From the NCBI RefSeq assembly GCF_006094395.1, contig NZ_CP035291.1, positions 1,550,001-1,614,000 of the forward strand: a stretch of DNA of 64,000 nucleotides. Reading direction: 5' to 3'. Within the stretch, counting starts at the first letter, position 1, and each line of letters opens with the position of its first letter. Shown here piece after piece: positions 37,430 through 49,247 of the stretch. This stretch comes from Staphylococcus haemolyticus. Its GTDB lineage: Bacteria > Bacillota > Bacilli > Staphylococcales > Staphylococcaceae. The notes under the pieces are model-generated. The model worked only from the letters and a program-made list of their open reading frames with translations, was not told the origin of the DNA and ran no database searches. A program made the position numbers and the translations under genes.

Positions 37430-38703
37430 TAAGAATGATCCCCCTTTGTAAGTACATATATGGTATCTAGTTCTGCTTTATTAGCCATTGATATCACATC
37501 ATCCTTTGTTACTTTTTGAATGTGATCTATGTAGTTTTCATCTGTTTGCTCATAATCTAAAAGCAATTGATTCTGCATGACCTCGATAATACTTTTCGGT
37601 CGATCAGCAATTTCATGTCTATGTGAAATAATAATTTTTTTAGCAAGTTCTAATTTATCCACGTCAAATTCACCACGTTTAAACTTATCAAACTCCTCTA
37701 AAATTGTATCTTTAGCAAGTTCATATTTATCTGCTGAAACACCGCTTAATACAAAAAGATAACCGTTTTTACCATCTAATTGAGAGTGTATTGAATATGC
37801 TAGACTTTGCTTTTCACGCACTTCATTAAATAATACAGATGATGGATCGCCACCGAACATCGTGTTTAATACAACCAATGCATAATAATCATTTGACCCG
37901 AATCGTGTTGGAAAACGATAACCCATATTTAATTTAGCTTGATCGACTTCATCTTCTTCAACTATATATTGTGTTTCAGAACTTGTATCTTTTAAATTAA
38001 GTTGATTAGTTTTCGCCATTTTAAATGGATTAATCGTAAATTTAAATTGAATTAATTGTTCAACTTCTTGTTTATTTACGTTACCTACTACATAAACGGA
38101 ACATAGGTCATTACTAATCATGTTTTGATATGTATCATACAAATTTTCAGGTGTGATTGTACTTATTTTTTCAATCTGACCTGTCGCTAAGTGACGATAA
38201 GGTTCATCTTTAAACATATATTTTAATAAATTCAAGAAAGAATATTGTGCTTTATTATCAATTACAGCTTCAATTTTCTTTGATAATAATGATTTTTCTT
38301 GATTTACAAACGTTGTGTTAAAGGCATTATTCTCTATAAGTGGATTCATTATCACTTCATATAGTACATTTAGCCCTTTTTCAAATAGAGGTGTTGAATC
38401 TTTTAAATAGCGTTCATTAACTATTTCTAACGAGATAGTGATAACGTGTTTATCTTTAAATTTTGAGACAAAACTATGTATGTATGCACCATATAGTTCA
38501 GATAGATGTTTACTAAATGCTTTATCCGTGGACCATTTTTTTGTAGCACGTATTAACAACTTGCTTAACAATGATCGCGCTGTAATAGTTTCATATTCTA
38601 AAGGTGCCATAAATTTAAAGGTAATCATAGTTGTCTTAAATTTATCTGTAGGTAACACATCAATATGTATTTGATGCTCATTATTGGTTTGTTGTTCTAT
38701 CAT
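37429..38703 (-). CDS. ymfF: M16-family protein YmfF, non-catalytic
   Basis: A 424-residue M16-type protein in which the zinc site is missing: the place of HxxEH reads LLSKLLIRATKKW. The fold is recognisable by GGDPSSVLFNEVREKQSLAYS in the C-terminal half, a shared M16 segment. It should be the partner subunit of YmfH. It lies first in the ymfF-H-I run, just after the GntR-type regulator gene. Confidence 0.85.
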   Translation of the reverse strand: MIEQQTNNEHQIHIDVLPTDKFKTTMITFKFMAPLEYETITARSLLSKLLIRATKKWSTDKAFSKHLSELYGAYIHSFVSKFKDKHVITISLEIVNERYLKDSTPLFEKGLNVLYEVIMNPLIENNAFNTTFVNQEKSLLSKKIEAVIDNKAQYSFLNLLKYMFKDEPYRHLATGQIEKISTITPENLYDTYQNMISNDLCSVYVVGNVNKQEVEQLIQFKFTINPFKMAKTNQLNLKDTSSETQYIVEEDEVDQAKLNMGYRFPTRFGSNDYYALVVLNTMFGGDPSSVLFNEVREKQSLAYSIHSQLDGKNGYLFVLSGVSADKYELAKDTILEEFDKFKRGEFDVDKLELAKKIIISHRHEIADRPKSIIEVMQNQLLLDYEQTDENYIDHIQKVTKDDVISMANKAELDTIYVLTKGDHS

Positions 38704-38728
38704 TCATCCACACTCCTTAATATTGTTT

Positions 38729-39448
38729 CTATATTTTTGTGCGCGTCAGTTTAAATTTAACTAGACTGCTTTTCACATAATTTAATGAGTATAAAATAGG
38801 TTTACCCATTTCGTCATAATGTACAACCTTTAATAGCATTAAACCTTCATGTGGATATGCGTTTAGAATATCAGAAATATGTGGTTCATAACTAATGGCT
38901 TCAACCTCTGTTTCAGCTGAAGCGACTTTATGTCCCGTATTAGTCTCTATTGCATTTAACATAGAACCATCGCTCACTTGATAATCTGAACATGTTAGAT
39001 AATCTTCTGCGATTTTATCTAAACAATAAATTACTGGTTGATGATTGGCAGTACGCAATCGTTCAATGATTGTAATAGGTTGTTTATCATTGATACCTAA
39101 CATTTGTGCATCCAGTATGGAGGCAGGCTGTTGCTCTAAACTTAAATATTCCGTACCTGAGTGGTAGCCAGCTTCTTTGATCATATCGTTGATGCTAAAT
39201 AATTTATTCAATGGATAGAAGAAAGGGTGCAATGTTTTTACGCTTGGTCCTTCTTCAAAGTTATCTGTCAAAACTTGTTCAGTTATGAGTTCACCAATCG
39301 CTTCATAGACATCATCAGTTTTTACATTTAATTCTCTAGCAATCGATAAATTGCTAGGTAGTTTATCACCAGGTTTTAAAGATTGTTCTTTAATCTGCTT
39401 AAGAATATATTCTTTCACTTTAAAAGCTGAGTTTAACTCTGTCATCAT
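38729..39448 (-). CDS. ymfC: GntR/HutC-family regulator YmfC
   Basis: A 239-residue regulator. The N-terminal winged HTH (KPGDKLPSNLSIARELNV at about 27-44) is typical of GntR; the remainder is a UTRA ligand-binding domain of the HutC subfamily (ITIIERLRTANHQPVIY). It begins one base after ftsK and precedes the YmfF/H/I genes, which suggests local control of that operon; the ligand is unknown. Confidence 0.88.
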   Translation of the reverse strand: MMTELNSAFKVKEYILKQIKEQSLKPGDKLPSNLSIARELNVKTDDVYEAIGELITEQVLTDNFEEGPSVKTLHPFFYPLNKLFSINDMIKEAGYHSGTEYLSLEQQPASILDAQMLGINDKQPITIIERLRTANHQPVIYCLDKIAEDYLTCSDYQVSDGSMLNAIETNTGHKVASAETEVEAISYEPHISDILNAYPHEGLMLLKVVHYDEMGKPILYSLNYVKSSLVKFKLTRTKI

Positions 39449-41866
39449 TTACACCTCTTCATCATCTAAATTTACTAATACTTGTCTAGGTTTACTGCCC
39501 TTTTGTGGTCCGATAACTTGGTTACGTTCCAAATCGTCCATTAATCTAGAAGCACGATTATAGCCAATCCTAAATTGTCGTTGCAATAGTGAAGTACTAG
39601 CTTTCTGTTGTTCAATTACAAATATATATGCATCTTCATATAAAGCATCTTCACTCTTCATTTCTGATTTATCTACTGGCGCATCTGGTTCCATTTCTTT
39701 CACATAATTTGCTTTTTGTTGTTCAACAACATAGTTAACTACATCTTGCACTTCTTGATCACTTAAGAAAGCACCTTGTACACGCGTTTGAGCTGATTCA
39801 CCATTTCCTACATATAGCATATCACCTTTACCAAGTAATTTCTCAGCTCCACCAGAGCCTATAATTGTTCTAGAGTCAGTTTGAGAACTTACTGCGAACG
39901 CAATACGTGATGGTATATTATTTTTGATTATACCAGTGATTACATCTACAGATGGTCTTTGAGTAGCAACAATTAAATGAATACCTGCTGCTCTAGCCAT
40001 TTGAGTGATACGTTGAATTGCGTTCTCTACTTCTTTTCCTGCAACCATCATTAAATCAGCTAACTCATCTACAATGACTACTATATAAGGTAATTCTGCT
40101 TGTTTTTCATCAAGTTCTTCATTCTGACGGCGTATAAATTTATTATACCCTTCAATATTACGTGTAGATGAATGCTGGAATAAATCATATCGTCGTTCCA
40201 TTTCAGCAACTACCTTCTCTAATGCTTGAGAAGCTTTGTGTGGATTTGTAACTACCGGTATTAATAAATGTGGCACCCCATTATAAACATTTAATTCCAC
40301 CATTTTAGGATCAATTAACATAAGTTTAACTTCATGAGGTTTTGCATTTAAAAGAATACTAGTAATAATGCCATTGATACATACTGATTTACCACTACCA
40401 GTTGATCCTGCAACTAATAGGTGGGGCATTTCATTTAATTGAATTGTCATTGGTTCACCAGAAATATCTCTACCAAGTCCAACTTCCAGCTTATTACTCG
40501 CTGGGAATTTAGATTCAAGAACTTCTTTAAGCGTAACTAAAGAAATCTTATCATTTGGTACCTCTATACCAACAGCTGAGCGACCTGGAATTGGTGCTTC
40601 AATTCGTACATCTTTTGCTGCCAAAGCGAGTGCAATATCATTATGCAAATTAACAATTTTACTAACCTTAACCCCTTGGGCTGGTTGGATTTCATATTGT
40701 GTAACAGCTGGACCAATTTTAATTTGCTTAACTTTTGCATTTACACCAAAATTTTTCATTGTTGATTCGAGTATCTGGCCTTTACGTTGAACTTCAGACT
40801 TAGATGTAGATTGCTGCTTAGCTGGCTGATTAAGTAATGATAATGGAGGAATGTGATATGCCACATTTGACTCTTCACCAGCTTCGGAAATTGTTCCATT
40901 CATTTGATGATTATCATTTGAATTCGACTCTGGTAAATTTTCATCCTCTAGATTTGTTCCATCGTTACTACTATTCTCTTTATCAATATCTTCACTATTT
41001 AAACCAAAACGTCTTTTCTTACGTTTATTAGTAGTTGTTTGTTTACTTTCTTGCGATTCACTAGGTCCATATATAGGAATATCTTCTGGTTCAGTACTAA
41101 CTTCAGGGAAGTCACTAACATCTTTGATTTGTTCTGACTCAAGTTGTTCTTGTTCTAATTGATGTTGTCTTAGGCGTTCACGCTCTTCTTCTTTTTCACG
41201 TTGACGTTCTTCTTTTTTAAGTCTGTTTTGCTCTCTTTTTACTTTGAAATTAGATGATGCACTTTGACTTGAGTTTCTCATTTTATCAATTGATGCTTTA
41301 ACAACATCTCTATGTCTAAGTTTAAGCAATAAAATAATACTAGAACTTAATAAAATTAATGTAAGGATTATGACACCGGCAATTGAAATGAGTGGAATAA
41401 ATATTTTAAGTAAATAAAATCCTATTAATCCCCCACCAAAATTCGGAAAATGACTATGTTCATAAGCCTTATACACATAGGATAAAACAGGTTCTCTTTC
41501 AGATGCTGCACCTTTTTGAAAATGATAAATAATTTGTGTTGTAATCAATAAGACAAATTGTAATGATATTAACCCAAAAGTCCGTCTTGTTTTAGGAAAT
41601 TTCTTCTGCATTGCAATATAGACTGTAATCAAACTTAGTAATATGTATGTTAAATAGCGACTCATTCCAAACAAATAATTGAAAAAGCTATCAATCATTC
41701 GACCAACAATTCCTAATTGGAACATTCCCAAAACCGACAAAATGACTATAATGATTGCAACGATATAGCGAATTGAGCTATCTTTTTTCTGTTGCTTTTT
41801 CTTAGTCGATTTACGAGCTATTGCACCCTTTTTACGAGTTGTTGTTTTTTTCTTAGTTTGTGGCAA
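39449..41866 (-). CDS. ftsK: DNA translocase FtsK/SpoIIIE
   Basis: An 805-residue DNA pump that clears chromosomes from the septum. Four membrane helices lie in the first 190 residues after a Lys-rich start ([11 protein letters not shown]). A polar, highly charged linker (about 190-340) contains many Glu, Gln and Ser. The motor has [12 protein letters not shown] (Walker A, near 480) and [12 protein letters not shown] (Walker B). The C-terminal gamma winged-helix domain ([19 protein letters not shown]) should read orienting sequences. It is one of two FtsK-type proteins usual in staphylococci, this one SpoIIIE-like by context with ymfC downstream. Confidence 0.94.
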   Translation of the reverse strand: MPQTKKKTTTRKKGAIARKSTKKKQQKKDSSIRYIVAIIIVILSVLGMFQLGIVGRMIDSFFNYLFGMSRYLTYILLSLITVYIAMQKKFPKTRRTFGLISLQFVLLITTQIIYHFQKGAASEREPVLSYVYKAYEHSHFPNFGGGLIGFYLLKIFIPLISIAGVIILTLILLSSSIILLLKLRHRDVVKASIDKMRNSSQSASSNFKVKREQNRLKKEERQREKEEERERLRQHQLEQEQLESEQIKDVSDFPEVSTEPEDIPIYGPSESQESKQTTTNKRKKRRFGLNSEDIDKENSSNDGTNLEDENLPESNSNDNHQMNGTISEAGEESNVAYHIPPLSLLNQPAKQQSTSKSEVQRKGQILESTMKNFGVNAKVKQIKIGPAVTQYEIQPAQGVKVSKIVNLHNDIALALAAKDVRIEAPIPGRSAVGIEVPNDKISLVTLKEVLESKFPASNKLEVGLGRDISGEPMTIQLNEMPHLLVAGSTGSGKSVCINGIITSILLNAKPHEVKLMLIDPKMVELNVYNGVPHLLIPVVTNPHKASQALEKVVAEMERRYDLFQHSSTRNIEGYNKFIRRQNEELDEKQAELPYIVVIVDELADLMMVAGKEVENAIQRITQMARAAGIHLIVATQRPSVDVITGIIKNNIPSRIAFAVSSQTDSRTIIGSGGAEKLLGKGDMLYVGNGESAQTRVQGAFLSDQEVQDVVNYVVEQQKANYVKEMEPDAPVDKSEMKSEDALYEDAYIFVIEQQKASTSLLQRQFRIGYNRASRLMDDLERNQVIGPQKGSKPRQVLVNLDDEEV

Positions 41867-41957
41867 AATAGTACACCTTCTTTATTTCTCACTTAATATT
41901 TCTTCAAATACAAATATTTATAGTATTCCGATATGTATTAATAGTATTTTTAAAAGT

Positions 41958-42090
41958 ATGAAAGAGGTTGGAACAATACCAACCACATTTAGACTTATCG
42001 TCATAAACTAAAGTGAATAATTTAAGTAATGAGTTTACATAACCTTTTAAATTATTACACAACTGTGATGTTGTCCCGACCTCTTTTTGA
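41958..42090. terminator. long inverted repeat between rnjB and ftsK
   Basis: AAAGAGGTTGGAACAA (from 41961) pairs with TTGTCCCGACCTCTTTT (to about 42087) across 95 bases of AT-rich loop. A T run follows on the plus strand and a weaker one on the minus strand. It fills the gap between rnjB and ftsK and is the probable rnjB terminator; the TTGGAACA/TGTCCC ends faintly recall the dispersed element. Confidence 0.55.
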
Positions 42091-42101
42091 TTGTATATAT
42101 C

Positions 42102-43775
42102 TTAAATTTCTGAAATAACTGGAATAATCATTGGACGACGTTTTGTACTTTCAAATAGTAATTTACTGATTTGATCTCGCATATTCTGTTTGATGTCAGA
42201 CCATTCAATACGTTTCTCTTGAAGACCTGCTTCAACAATTTCACGAACCTTATCTTCTGCTTCCTTCATTAGTTCTTCACTTTCACGGACGTATACAAAG
42301 CCACGTGATTGAATTTCAGGACCAGCAGCAATTCGTCTATTTTTCGGATCCAATGTAACAACTGCAATAAAAATACCATCTTCTGCAAGTAAATGACGAT
42401 CTCTCAATACGATATTACCGACATCTCCTACACCAATACCATCGATAAGAATATTGCCAGAATTAACTTTCTCGTTTAATACCATATCTTTACCATCGTA
42501 ATGAATAACGTCTCCCTTTTCGACTAAGAAAATTTTCTCCGGCGCCACACCAGATTCGTTAGCCAATTTAGCATGCGCAATTTGCATTTTAAATTCACCT
42601 TGAACAGGGATAAAGTATTCAGGTTTCATAATATTAATCATCATTTTTAATTCTTCCATGCAACCATGACTAGATGCATGAATCTTTTTATTGTTAGGAA
42701 TAATATATGCACCTGCGCGCACTAATTCATTTAGTGTATCAGCAATGATAACTTCCATATTAGCTGATGCTGTGATTGCTAAATATACTGAATCGCCTTC
42801 TTCAATATTCATTATTTTGTGTTTCTGTTGGGCCATTTGGCTCAATGCTTCGATAGGTTCGCCTTCCATACCAGTGGCAATAATTACGACTTCATTTTTA
42901 GGATAATTTCCAACTTCGTTAATAGGGATTAACAAGTCTTTAGGAATGTCAAAATATCCCATTTTACGTGCAATATTAAACGAACTTTCAAGCGAACGAC
43001 CTAAAAAGGAAACTTTACGATTTAGTTTACTTGCAGTGTTCAAAACTTGTTGAATTCTAATAAAGTTTGAAGCATAGCATGACACAATTAAGCGTCCTTT
43101 TACTTTCGCAAAAGCATCGTAAATGTGTGATTCTATAACATTCTCAGGTGTATTATATCCTGGTTTCTCAGCTTCTGTAGAGTCACTGATTAATGCGAAG
43201 ACACCTTCTTCACCTATTTCAGCCATACGTTTGATATCTGGCGTGTAGTGTCCTTGTAAACTTTGATCAAATTTAAATTCACCTGTATAAACGATTGAAC
43301 CGTATGAAGTATGAATGCAAATTCCTAAACTATCAGGAATGCTGTGTGTAGTGTTAAAGAAAGTAATATTAACATTTTTAAATCTCATTACTGAATCATG
43401 ATTTACAGTATAATAACGTACTTTCTTTTTAACATTACGTGACTTCATATTTTCTTTAACAAGTGCTAACGTTAATTTAGAGCCATATACTGGTGCATCA
43501 ATTTGTTCTAAAATGTAGCTAACTGCACCAATAGCATGTTCATGACCATGGCTTAGAAAGATACCTTTTAGTTTTTCTTTATTTTCAATGACATATTGAA
43601 TGTCAGGAATTACAATATCTACACCTAACATTTCATCTTCTGGGAACATTAACCCCGCATCTAACATAAACATTTCATCGTCTACTTCAACGATATACAT
43701 ATTTTTTGCGATTTCGCCGACACCACCAAGTGGAATGATGCGAATATCGTCATTCTTTTTTTTCACTAAACTCAA
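42102..43775 (-). CDS. rnjB: ribonuclease J2
   Basis: A 557-residue metallo-beta-lactamase/beta-CASP RNase, subunit of the J1-J2 complex with 5' exonuclease and endonuclease activity. The metal motif reads HGHEHA at 76-81 instead of HxHxDH, the degenerate form seen in staphylococcal J2, so it is expected to be weakly active and to support J1. The start is TTG at 43775 (LSLVKKK) with GGAGG six bases upstream, giving the usual 557 residues; a longer ATG start at 43808 lies upstream of that site. It follows pnp. Confidence 0.94.
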   Translation of the reverse strand: MSLVKKKNDDIRIIPLGGVGEIAKNMYIVEVDDEMFMLDAGLMFPEDEMLGVDIVIPDIQYVIENKEKLKGIFLSHGHEHAIGAVSYILEQIDAPVYGSKLTLALVKENMKSRNVKKKVRYYTVNHDSVMRFKNVNITFFNTTHSIPDSLGICIHTSYGSIVYTGEFKFDQSLQGHYTPDIKRMAEIGEEGVFALISDSTEAEKPGYNTPENVIESHIYDAFAKVKGRLIVSCYASNFIRIQQVLNTASKLNRKVSFLGRSLESSFNIARKMGYFDIPKDLLIPINEVGNYPKNEVVIIATGMEGEPIEALSQMAQQKHKIMNIEEGDSVYLAITASANMEVIIADTLNELVRAGAYIIPNNKKIHASSHGCMEELKMMINIMKPEYFIPVQGEFKMQIAHAKLANESGVAPEKIFLVEKGDVIHYDGKDMVLNEKVNSGNILIDGIGVGDVGNIVLRDRHLLAEDGIFIAVVTLDPKNRRIAAGPEIQSRGFVYVRESEELMKEAEDKVREIVEAGLQEKRIEWSDIKQNMRDQISKLLFESTKRRPMIIPVISEI

Positions 43776-43942
43776 AATGTTACCTCCTATTATAAAATCC
43801 CCGTCCATATAAACTCATAATTTATTATAGTTTAATTTATGTTGGATGTACACTATTAAAGTATTTCTTAAGGCATTATAGTAACAATCGAATTTAGTAT
43901 TAGATATTATATAATTCTTAATTTTAATGATTTCTGTAAACT

Positions 43943-43975
43943 AATAAAAGACTAGGATGATAATCTCCTAGTCTT
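43943..43975 (-). terminator. pnp terminator
   Basis: AAGACTAGGA and TCCTAGTCTT form a perfect 10-bp stem, followed on the minus strand by TTATT, eight bases past the pnp stop. Confidence 0.85.
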
Positions 43976-43982
43976 AAAATTA

Positions 43983-46085
43983 TTATTTATTTTCATCTAA
44001 TGCTTTATGAGAAGCATTTACGCGACCTTGTTTGTCAATTTCAGTTATTTTCACTTCAATTGAATCGCCTATACTTAATACATCCTCTACTTTATTAATA
44101 CGCTCTTTTGAAATTTGAGAGATGTGTAATAAAGCATCTTTACCGGCAAACAATTCAACAAAAGCACCATACTTTTCAATACGTTTAACTTTTGCATTGT
44201 AAACTTGGCCTACTTCCGCTTCACGTGTGATATCTTCAATAATTTCACGAGCACGGTTAATCATGTCTTGATCGATTGCACCTATGAAGATTGTACCATC
44301 TTGTTCAATATCTAATTTAACCCCAGTTTCATCAATGATTTCATTAATTTTCTTACCACCTGGTCCAATTACGTCTCTAATTTTTTCAGGTTTAATATGC
44401 ATTATTTCCACTTTAGGAGCATAAGCACTTAATTCTTTACGAGGTTGATCAATTGTTTGTAACATGTGATCCATTATCGCTAATCGACCTTGTCGAGCTT
44501 GTTCTAGAGCTTCTTCAATGACTTCACGTGTTAAACCATCAATTTTAATGTCCATTTGTATCGCAGTGATACCTTCTTTTGTACCTGCAACTTTAAAATC
44601 CATATCTCCTAAAGCATCTTCCATACCTTGAATATCCGTAAGAATCGTATAACTATCTTCACGTGTGACTAGTCCCATTGCTATACCTGCAACAGGCGCT
44701 TTAATTGGCACACCAGCATCCATCAAAGCTAAAGTTGAACCACAAATTGATGCTTGTGAAGATGAACCGTTAGATTCTAATACTTCACTTACAATACGTA
44801 CAGTGTAAGGGAATTCAGTTGTATCTGGAATAATGTATTTTAGTGCTCTCTCGCCTAATGCACCATGTCCAATCTCACGACGACCAGGTGCTCTAACTGG
44901 GCCTGTCTCTCCAACAGAGAAATTAGGGAAGTTGTAATGATGCATGAATCGTTTTTCTTGTTCAGGACCTAGTCCATCAATAAGTTGATAATCACCTAAT
45001 GCTCCTAATGTTAATACAGATAAAGCTTGAGTTTGTCCACGTGTAAATAAACCTGAGCCATGTGCTCGTGGCAATAAACCAACTTCAGATTCAAGTGGTC
45101 TAATTTCATCTGGTTTACGCCCATCAGGTCTAATTTTTTCATCAGCGATAAGACGACGTACTTCTTCTTTAACTAAGTCATTTAAAATTGCATAAACTTC
45201 ATCAATTAACAATTCATTTTCAGGATCTGCTTCGTCAACAAATTCAGTTGCAATTTCAGCTTTTAACGTATCCAAGTTTTCGTCACGTTGTTGTTTATCA
45301 AATGTTAGAACTGTTTCTTTTAAGCCTTTTTCTTCAGTAAGTGTTTTAACTCTTGAAACCAGTGCTTCATCACGTTCTACAGGTACAAATTCTTTTTTAA
45401 CAGGCTGAATGTGAGCTACCACTTCTTCTTGGAATGCTACTAAACGTTTGATTTCATCATGTCCGAAGAAAATAGCTTCTAACATTTCTTTCTCAGTTAT
45501 TTCACTTGCACCAGCCTCTACCATGTTTACAGCGTCTTTATGGCCGGCAACTTCTAGGTCTAGACGTGAAACTTCTTTTTCCTCAACGGTAGGGTTAATT
45601 ACATATTTACCATCAACATAACCTACATTAACACCAGCAATTGGTCCTTGGAAAGGAATATCTGAAACACTTAATGCCATTGAAGAACCTATCATAGCAG
45701 CCATTTCAGGCGAACAATCTGGATCAGCGCTTAGTACTGTGTTCATAATTTGAACGTCATGTCGATATCCTTTAGGGAAAAGTGGTCGAATTGGTCTATC
45801 AATTAAACGTGCAGTTAATGTTGCTTCGTCTCCTGGACGACCTTCACGTTTTTTAAATCCTCCTGGAATTTTACCAGCAGCATACATTTTTTCTTCATAG
45901 TTAACTGTTAATGGGAAAAAGTCACCATCACGAGGTTCTTTAGATGCTACAGCCGTAGATAATACAACCGTATCTCCATAACGTACTAAAACTGCACCAT
46001 TAGCTTGTTTTGCTAATTGCCCTATCTCAATCGTTAACGATCTTCCAGCCCACTCAGTTTTAAACACTTTCTTTTCTTGAGACAT
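43983..46085 (-). CDS. pnp: polynucleotide phosphorylase
   Basis: A 700-residue 3' exoribonuclease and component of the staphylococcal RNA degradosome. Two RNase PH-like domains (about 10-215 and 315-540, with [14 protein letters not shown] and [12 protein letters not shown]) flank a helical domain. A KH domain with [17 protein letters not shown] near 560 and an S1 domain with [15 protein letters not shown] near 640 follow. AGAGGAGATT precedes the ATG. rpsO lies upstream with its own terminator, as in most bacteria. Confidence 0.97.
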   Translation of the reverse strand: MSQEKKVFKTEWAGRSLTIEIGQLAKQANGAVLVRYGDTVVLSTAVASKEPRDGDFFPLTVNYEEKMYAAGKIPGGFKKREGRPGDEATLTARLIDRPIRPLFPKGYRHDVQIMNTVLSADPDCSPEMAAMIGSSMALSVSDIPFQGPIAGVNVGYVDGKYVINPTVEEKEVSRLDLEVAGHKDAVNMVEAGASEITEKEMLEAIFFGHDEIKRLVAFQEEVVAHIQPVKKEFVPVERDEALVSRVKTLTEEKGLKETVLTFDKQQRDENLDTLKAEIATEFVDEADPENELLIDEVYAILNDLVKEEVRRLIADEKIRPDGRKPDEIRPLESEVGLLPRAHGSGLFTRGQTQALSVLTLGALGDYQLIDGLGPEQEKRFMHHYNFPNFSVGETGPVRAPGRREIGHGALGERALKYIIPDTTEFPYTVRIVSEVLESNGSSSQASICGSTLALMDAGVPIKAPVAGIAMGLVTREDSYTILTDIQGMEDALGDMDFKVAGTKEGITAIQMDIKIDGLTREVIEEALEQARQGRLAIMDHMLQTIDQPRKELSAYAPKVEIMHIKPEKIRDVIGPGGKKINEIIDETGVKLDIEQDGTIFIGAIDQDMINRAREIIEDITREAEVGQVYNAKVKRIEKYGAFVELFAGKDALLHISQISKERINKVEDVLSIGDSIEVKITEIDKQGRVNASHKALDENK

Positions 46086-46167
46086 TATGAATCTCCTCTC
46101 TGAAATCTATTAACTACATCATATCATTTATTTTTCAAATTTTATATTAGTGATTTATATTAAACGA

Positions 46168-46204
46168 TAAAAAAAGGAAAGTACCAAACTAAATGGTGCT
46201 TTCC
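46168..46204 (-). terminator. rpsO terminator
   Basis: GGAAAGCACCA pairs with TGGTACTTTCC on the minus strand, followed by seven T residues, immediately after the rpsO stop. Confidence 0.85.
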
Positions 46205-46220
46205 TCTTAATATATAAAAA

Positions 46221-46490
46221 TTAACGACGAATACCTAATGATTTAATTAATTCACGGTAACGTTGAATATCTTTACCACGTAAGTAGTTTAATAAGTGAC
46301 GACGACGACCTACCATTTTTAATAATCCACGACGTGAATGGTGGTCTTTTTTGTGTTCACGTAAGTGTTCGTTTAACGCAGCGATTTCTGCTGTTAAAAC
46401 AGCGATTTGTACTTCTGGTGAACCAGTGTCAGTTTCGTGCACGCGATATTCTTTGATAATTTCATTTTTACGTTCTTGAGTGATTGCCAT
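46221..46490 (-). CDS. rpsO: 30S ribosomal protein S15
   Basis: An 89-residue primary 16S rRNA binding protein. [16 protein letters not shown] at about 15-30 and the [15 protein letters not shown] segment near 50 are diagnostic. The start at 46490 is MAITQ with AGGAGG nine bases upstream; a longer frame to 46550 overlaps the leader structure. The upstream leader can fold and probably binds S15. Confidence 0.97.
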
Positions 46491-46529
46491 AATTAAATTC
46501 CTCCTAAAATTTGTATACACCTTAATCTG

Positions 46530-46560
46530 AGCTAGGCGTCGGAGTCTCAACCCGCCAAGA
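46530..46560 (-). promoter_or_regulatory. rpsO leader hairpin, likely S15 autoregulation
   Basis: The minus strand reads GGCGGGTTGAGACTCCGA then CGCC, so GGCG (46553-46556) pairs with CGCC (46535-46538) around a GGGTTGAGACTCC loop that can fold further. Firmicute rpsO leaders are known to bind S15; identity here is inferred from position and fold. Confidence 0.5.
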
Positions 46561-46603
46561 TAAAGGAATAATATTTATGAATTCTATTTTCTAGAACTCA
46601 ACT

Positions 46604-47575
46604 TTAAATATTATACGATACATCATCACCGAAATCAACTGAAAGTAAGTATTTCGCTTTTTCTTTATCATTATTCATTTGTTCAACTAATGGATCAATA
46701 CCATCAAATTTAACTTCTGGTCTTAAGTAATGATGCCAATAAACAATAACACGTTCACCATATATATTGTCATTAAAATCAAAGATATTAACTTCAATCA
46801 CTACTTCAGCTTTAGAAGGATCGTGAAAAGTAGGTTTAACACCAACATTAGCTACACCACGATAGATTTTATTTTCAGCACCTATTGCCATACTAACAGC
46901 ATAAACCCCTTTTTTAGGTAAAACATAATCATCACTAGGTTGAACATTTGCCGTAGGAAAGCCAATTGTACGTCCACGTTTCTCTCCTTGAACTACAGTG
47001 CCTTTAATTCGATAGAGATAACCTAACTGTTCATTTACCTTTTTTAAATTCCCTTCTTTCAAAGCTTCCCTAATTGCAGTAGTAGAGATTTTTTCAGTTT
47101 CCATTTCTTGTTTACCAACTATTGTAGTACTAAATTCATCCATTTCATTTAATACGGACATGTTACCTTTTCCGAATTTACCGTAAGTAAAGTCAAAACC
47201 AGCAATTACTTCTTTAACACGATTATTAATAATATAGTCTTGAACAAACTCTTCTGCTGTTACACTCGCAAATCGTGAAGAAAAATTAATAACAATACAA
47301 TAATCCACGTCGTGCTGTTCAATCATTTCAAGTTTATCTGAAAGTGGTGTTAAATAATCCGTGCGTTTACGTTCAGGATTTAACACAACAGAAGGATGAG
47401 GATCGAATGTTGTTACTGCCTTTTTTAGATTTTGCGCTGCAGCACGTTCATCCAATGCTTCAAACACTTTATGATGACCACGATGCATGCCATCAAAAAA
47501 GCCAAATGCCATCGCAACGTCTTCTTTTATCAATTGATCTTCTTGAATTGGATGGGTTACTTCTATCACTTTCAT
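46604..47575 (-). CDS. ribF: bifunctional riboflavin kinase/FAD synthetase
   Basis: A 323-residue enzyme that makes FMN and FAD. The adenylyltransferase half has FGFFDGMHRGHHKV near 23-36 and TTAIREALKEGN near 165. The flavokinase half has KRGRTIGFPTANV near 197 and GVYAVSM. The start is the ATG at 47575. truB ends 14 bases upstream, the usual truB-ribF pair. Confidence 0.95.
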   Translation of the reverse strand: MKVIEVTHPIQEDQLIKEDVAMAFGFFDGMHRGHHKVFEALDERAAAQNLKKAVTTFDPHPSVVLNPERKRTDYLTPLSDKLEMIEQHDVDYCIVINFSSRFASVTAEEFVQDYIINNRVKEVIAGFDFTYGKFGKGNMSVLNEMDEFSTTIVGKQEMETEKISTTAIREALKEGNLKKVNEQLGYLYRIKGTVVQGEKRGRTIGFPTANVQPSDDYVLPKKGVYAVSMAIGAENKIYRGVANVGVKPTFHDPSKAEVVIEVNIFDFNDNIYGERVIVYWHHYLRPEVKFDGIDPLVEQMNNDKEKAKYLLSVDFGDDVSYNI

Positions 47576-47589
47576 AACTTTAGACTCCT

Positions 47590-48507
47590 TTAATTAAATA
47601 CTTTTTTAGGTTTTATTTCATGATTTTTTTCCGGATGTTGAATATAAATTGCCATTACTTTCTCCGTCTCAGAATCAATAAAGACAAGTTGTTGTTCAAT
47701 CGTTTGATTAAATTGTTTTTTATTAAACTTTTGTCCATTTAATATTCTAGTTTTTATATTTTCATCAGAAACATAAATTTTCGGCAAACTTTTCAAACCA
47801 TATTCTAAAGGAAATAAGTGTGGTTGTAATGTGTCTTGCTCATGTAATTGAGAGATTTGATCTAATGTTATACTATCTTTAATGTCAAACCCACCTGAAT
47901 TTATTCGTGTCAATAGCGACATGTGAGCTGGATACCCTAATTGTTTACCAATATCCGTTGCTAATGTGCGAATATATGTACCTTTACCACACTTAACCTC
48001 AATATTAAAATGACATTTCCCATCTTCGAATTGAAGTTCAGAGGTGCGTGCTATCGAATCTATATTTACTTTACGAATTGGTCGTTCAACAGTTTCACCT
48101 TTACGTGCATACTCATATAACTTTTTACCATTTACTTTAACAGATGAATACATAGGTGGAACTTGTTCTATAATTCCTTCAAATTGTTTTAAAACAGCGT
48201 CTACTTCGTTTATATTTATTGCGTTTGCTTGTACATCTATTTTATCAATAACTTCTCCTGTTTGATCTTCCGTTGTCGTACTTTCCCCTAGAGTTATGGT
48301 AGCGTTATAAGATTTTCCCATATCCATCACATAATCACTTACACGAGTGGCAGTACCAATACATACTGGCAATACCCCAGAAACTTCAGGATCTAATGTC
48401 CCAGTATGACCTATTTTCTTAGTTTTTAAGATTTTTCTTAGCTTAAAGACGACATCATGACTCGTCAATCCACGCTCTTTATATACAGGTAAAATACCAT
48501 TATACAT
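47590..48507 (-). CDS. truB: tRNA pseudouridine-55 synthase
   Basis: A 305-residue enzyme that makes the universal pseudouridine of the T-loop. [15 protein letters not shown] holds the catalytic Asp39. [21 protein letters not shown] and [16 protein letters not shown] follow. It starts about 140 bases after the rbfA terminator and is cotranscribed with ribF. Confidence 0.96.
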   Translation of the reverse strand: MYNGILPVYKERGLTSHDVVFKLRKILKTKKIGHTGTLDPEVSGVLPVCIGTATRVSDYVMDMGKSYNATITLGESTTTEDQTGEVIDKIDVQANAININEVDAVLKQFEGIIEQVPPMYSSVKVNGKKLYEYARKGETVERPIRKVNIDSIARTSELQFEDGKCHFNIEVKCGKGTYIRTLATDIGKQLGYPAHMSLLTRINSGGFDIKDSITLDQISQLHEQDTLQPHLFPLEYGLKSLPKIYVSDENIKTRILNGQKFNKKQFNQTIEQQLVFIDSETEKVMAIYIQHPEKNHEIKPKKVFN

Positions 48508-48645
48508 TTTTTCACGTCCTTCAGTTTTAAGTACACTTATGTATCATAACTTATCTGACTTAACTTGTGTTATTTAATATAAAAGTAATAACACTAATTC
48601 GTATATCATATAGCTAAATTGGTAAATTTTTAATTACTTTAATTT

Positions 48646-48690
48646 TAAAAAAAGAGTAGAACTGAAATTATACTAATTTCAATGTCCTAC
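48646..48690 (-). terminator. rbfA terminator
   Basis: GTAGGACATTGAAATTA pairs with TAATTTCAGTTCTAC around GTA on the minus strand, with seven T residues after. It lies 46 bases past the rbfA stop. Confidence 0.8.
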
Positions 48691-48735
48691 CCCTTAACTA
48701 TTTAGTAAATTTGCTGTAATTAAGATAATAAATAA

Positions 48736-49086
48736 TTATCTATCTTGCTTATGCAAATCTTGAATCATTTTCTCGATTTTATTACCATACTCAATTGATT
48801 CATCATATTCAAAGAATAATTCTGGAACGATACGCAATCTCATTCTTGAACCTAATTCAGATTTAATAAATCCTTTCGCTTTGTCTAAAGCTTTAAACGT
48901 ATCATTAACTTCTTTTTCGCTACCTAAGACTGTAAGGTAAACTTTTGCTTGAGATAAGTCATTTGTTAAGTCAACGTCAGTAATAGTGATAAACCCTACT
49001 CTAGGATCTTTAACTTTATTATTAACGATATCCATAATTTCTTTCTTCATTTGTTCGCCTACGCGTTCTGCTCTCATGTTATTCAT
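48736..49086 (-). CDS. rbfA: ribosome-binding factor A
   Basis: A 116-residue KH-type factor for late 30S maturation. [17 protein letters not shown] and [18 protein letters not shown] are diagnostic, as is the [16 protein letters not shown] stretch. GAGGTGAC precedes the ATG. It stands alone between the infB terminator and its own. Confidence 0.95.
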
Positions 49087-49196
49087 TTATGTCACCTCAA
49101 TATTTGATGTTACTCTTCTTTGTTATTTTATTCACTATTTAAGTTAGATTCAAACGCATTATCTTAAAGAAGTAATATATTGTAAAGTTTATCATT

Positions 49197-49228
49197 TAAA
49201 AAGGTGGACGGTTTCTCCACGTCCACCT
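49197..49228 (-). terminator. infB terminator
   Basis: AGGTGGACG pairs perfectly with CGTCCACCT around a nine-base loop, followed by TTTTTA on the minus strand, closing the rimP-nusA-infB operon. Confidence 0.85.
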
Positions 49229-49247
49229 ATACATATATTGTTAAGTC

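Noticed and set aside
46491..46550. N-terminal extension of S15
   Set aside because: It would translate the structured leader; AGGAGG lies before the ATG at 46490.
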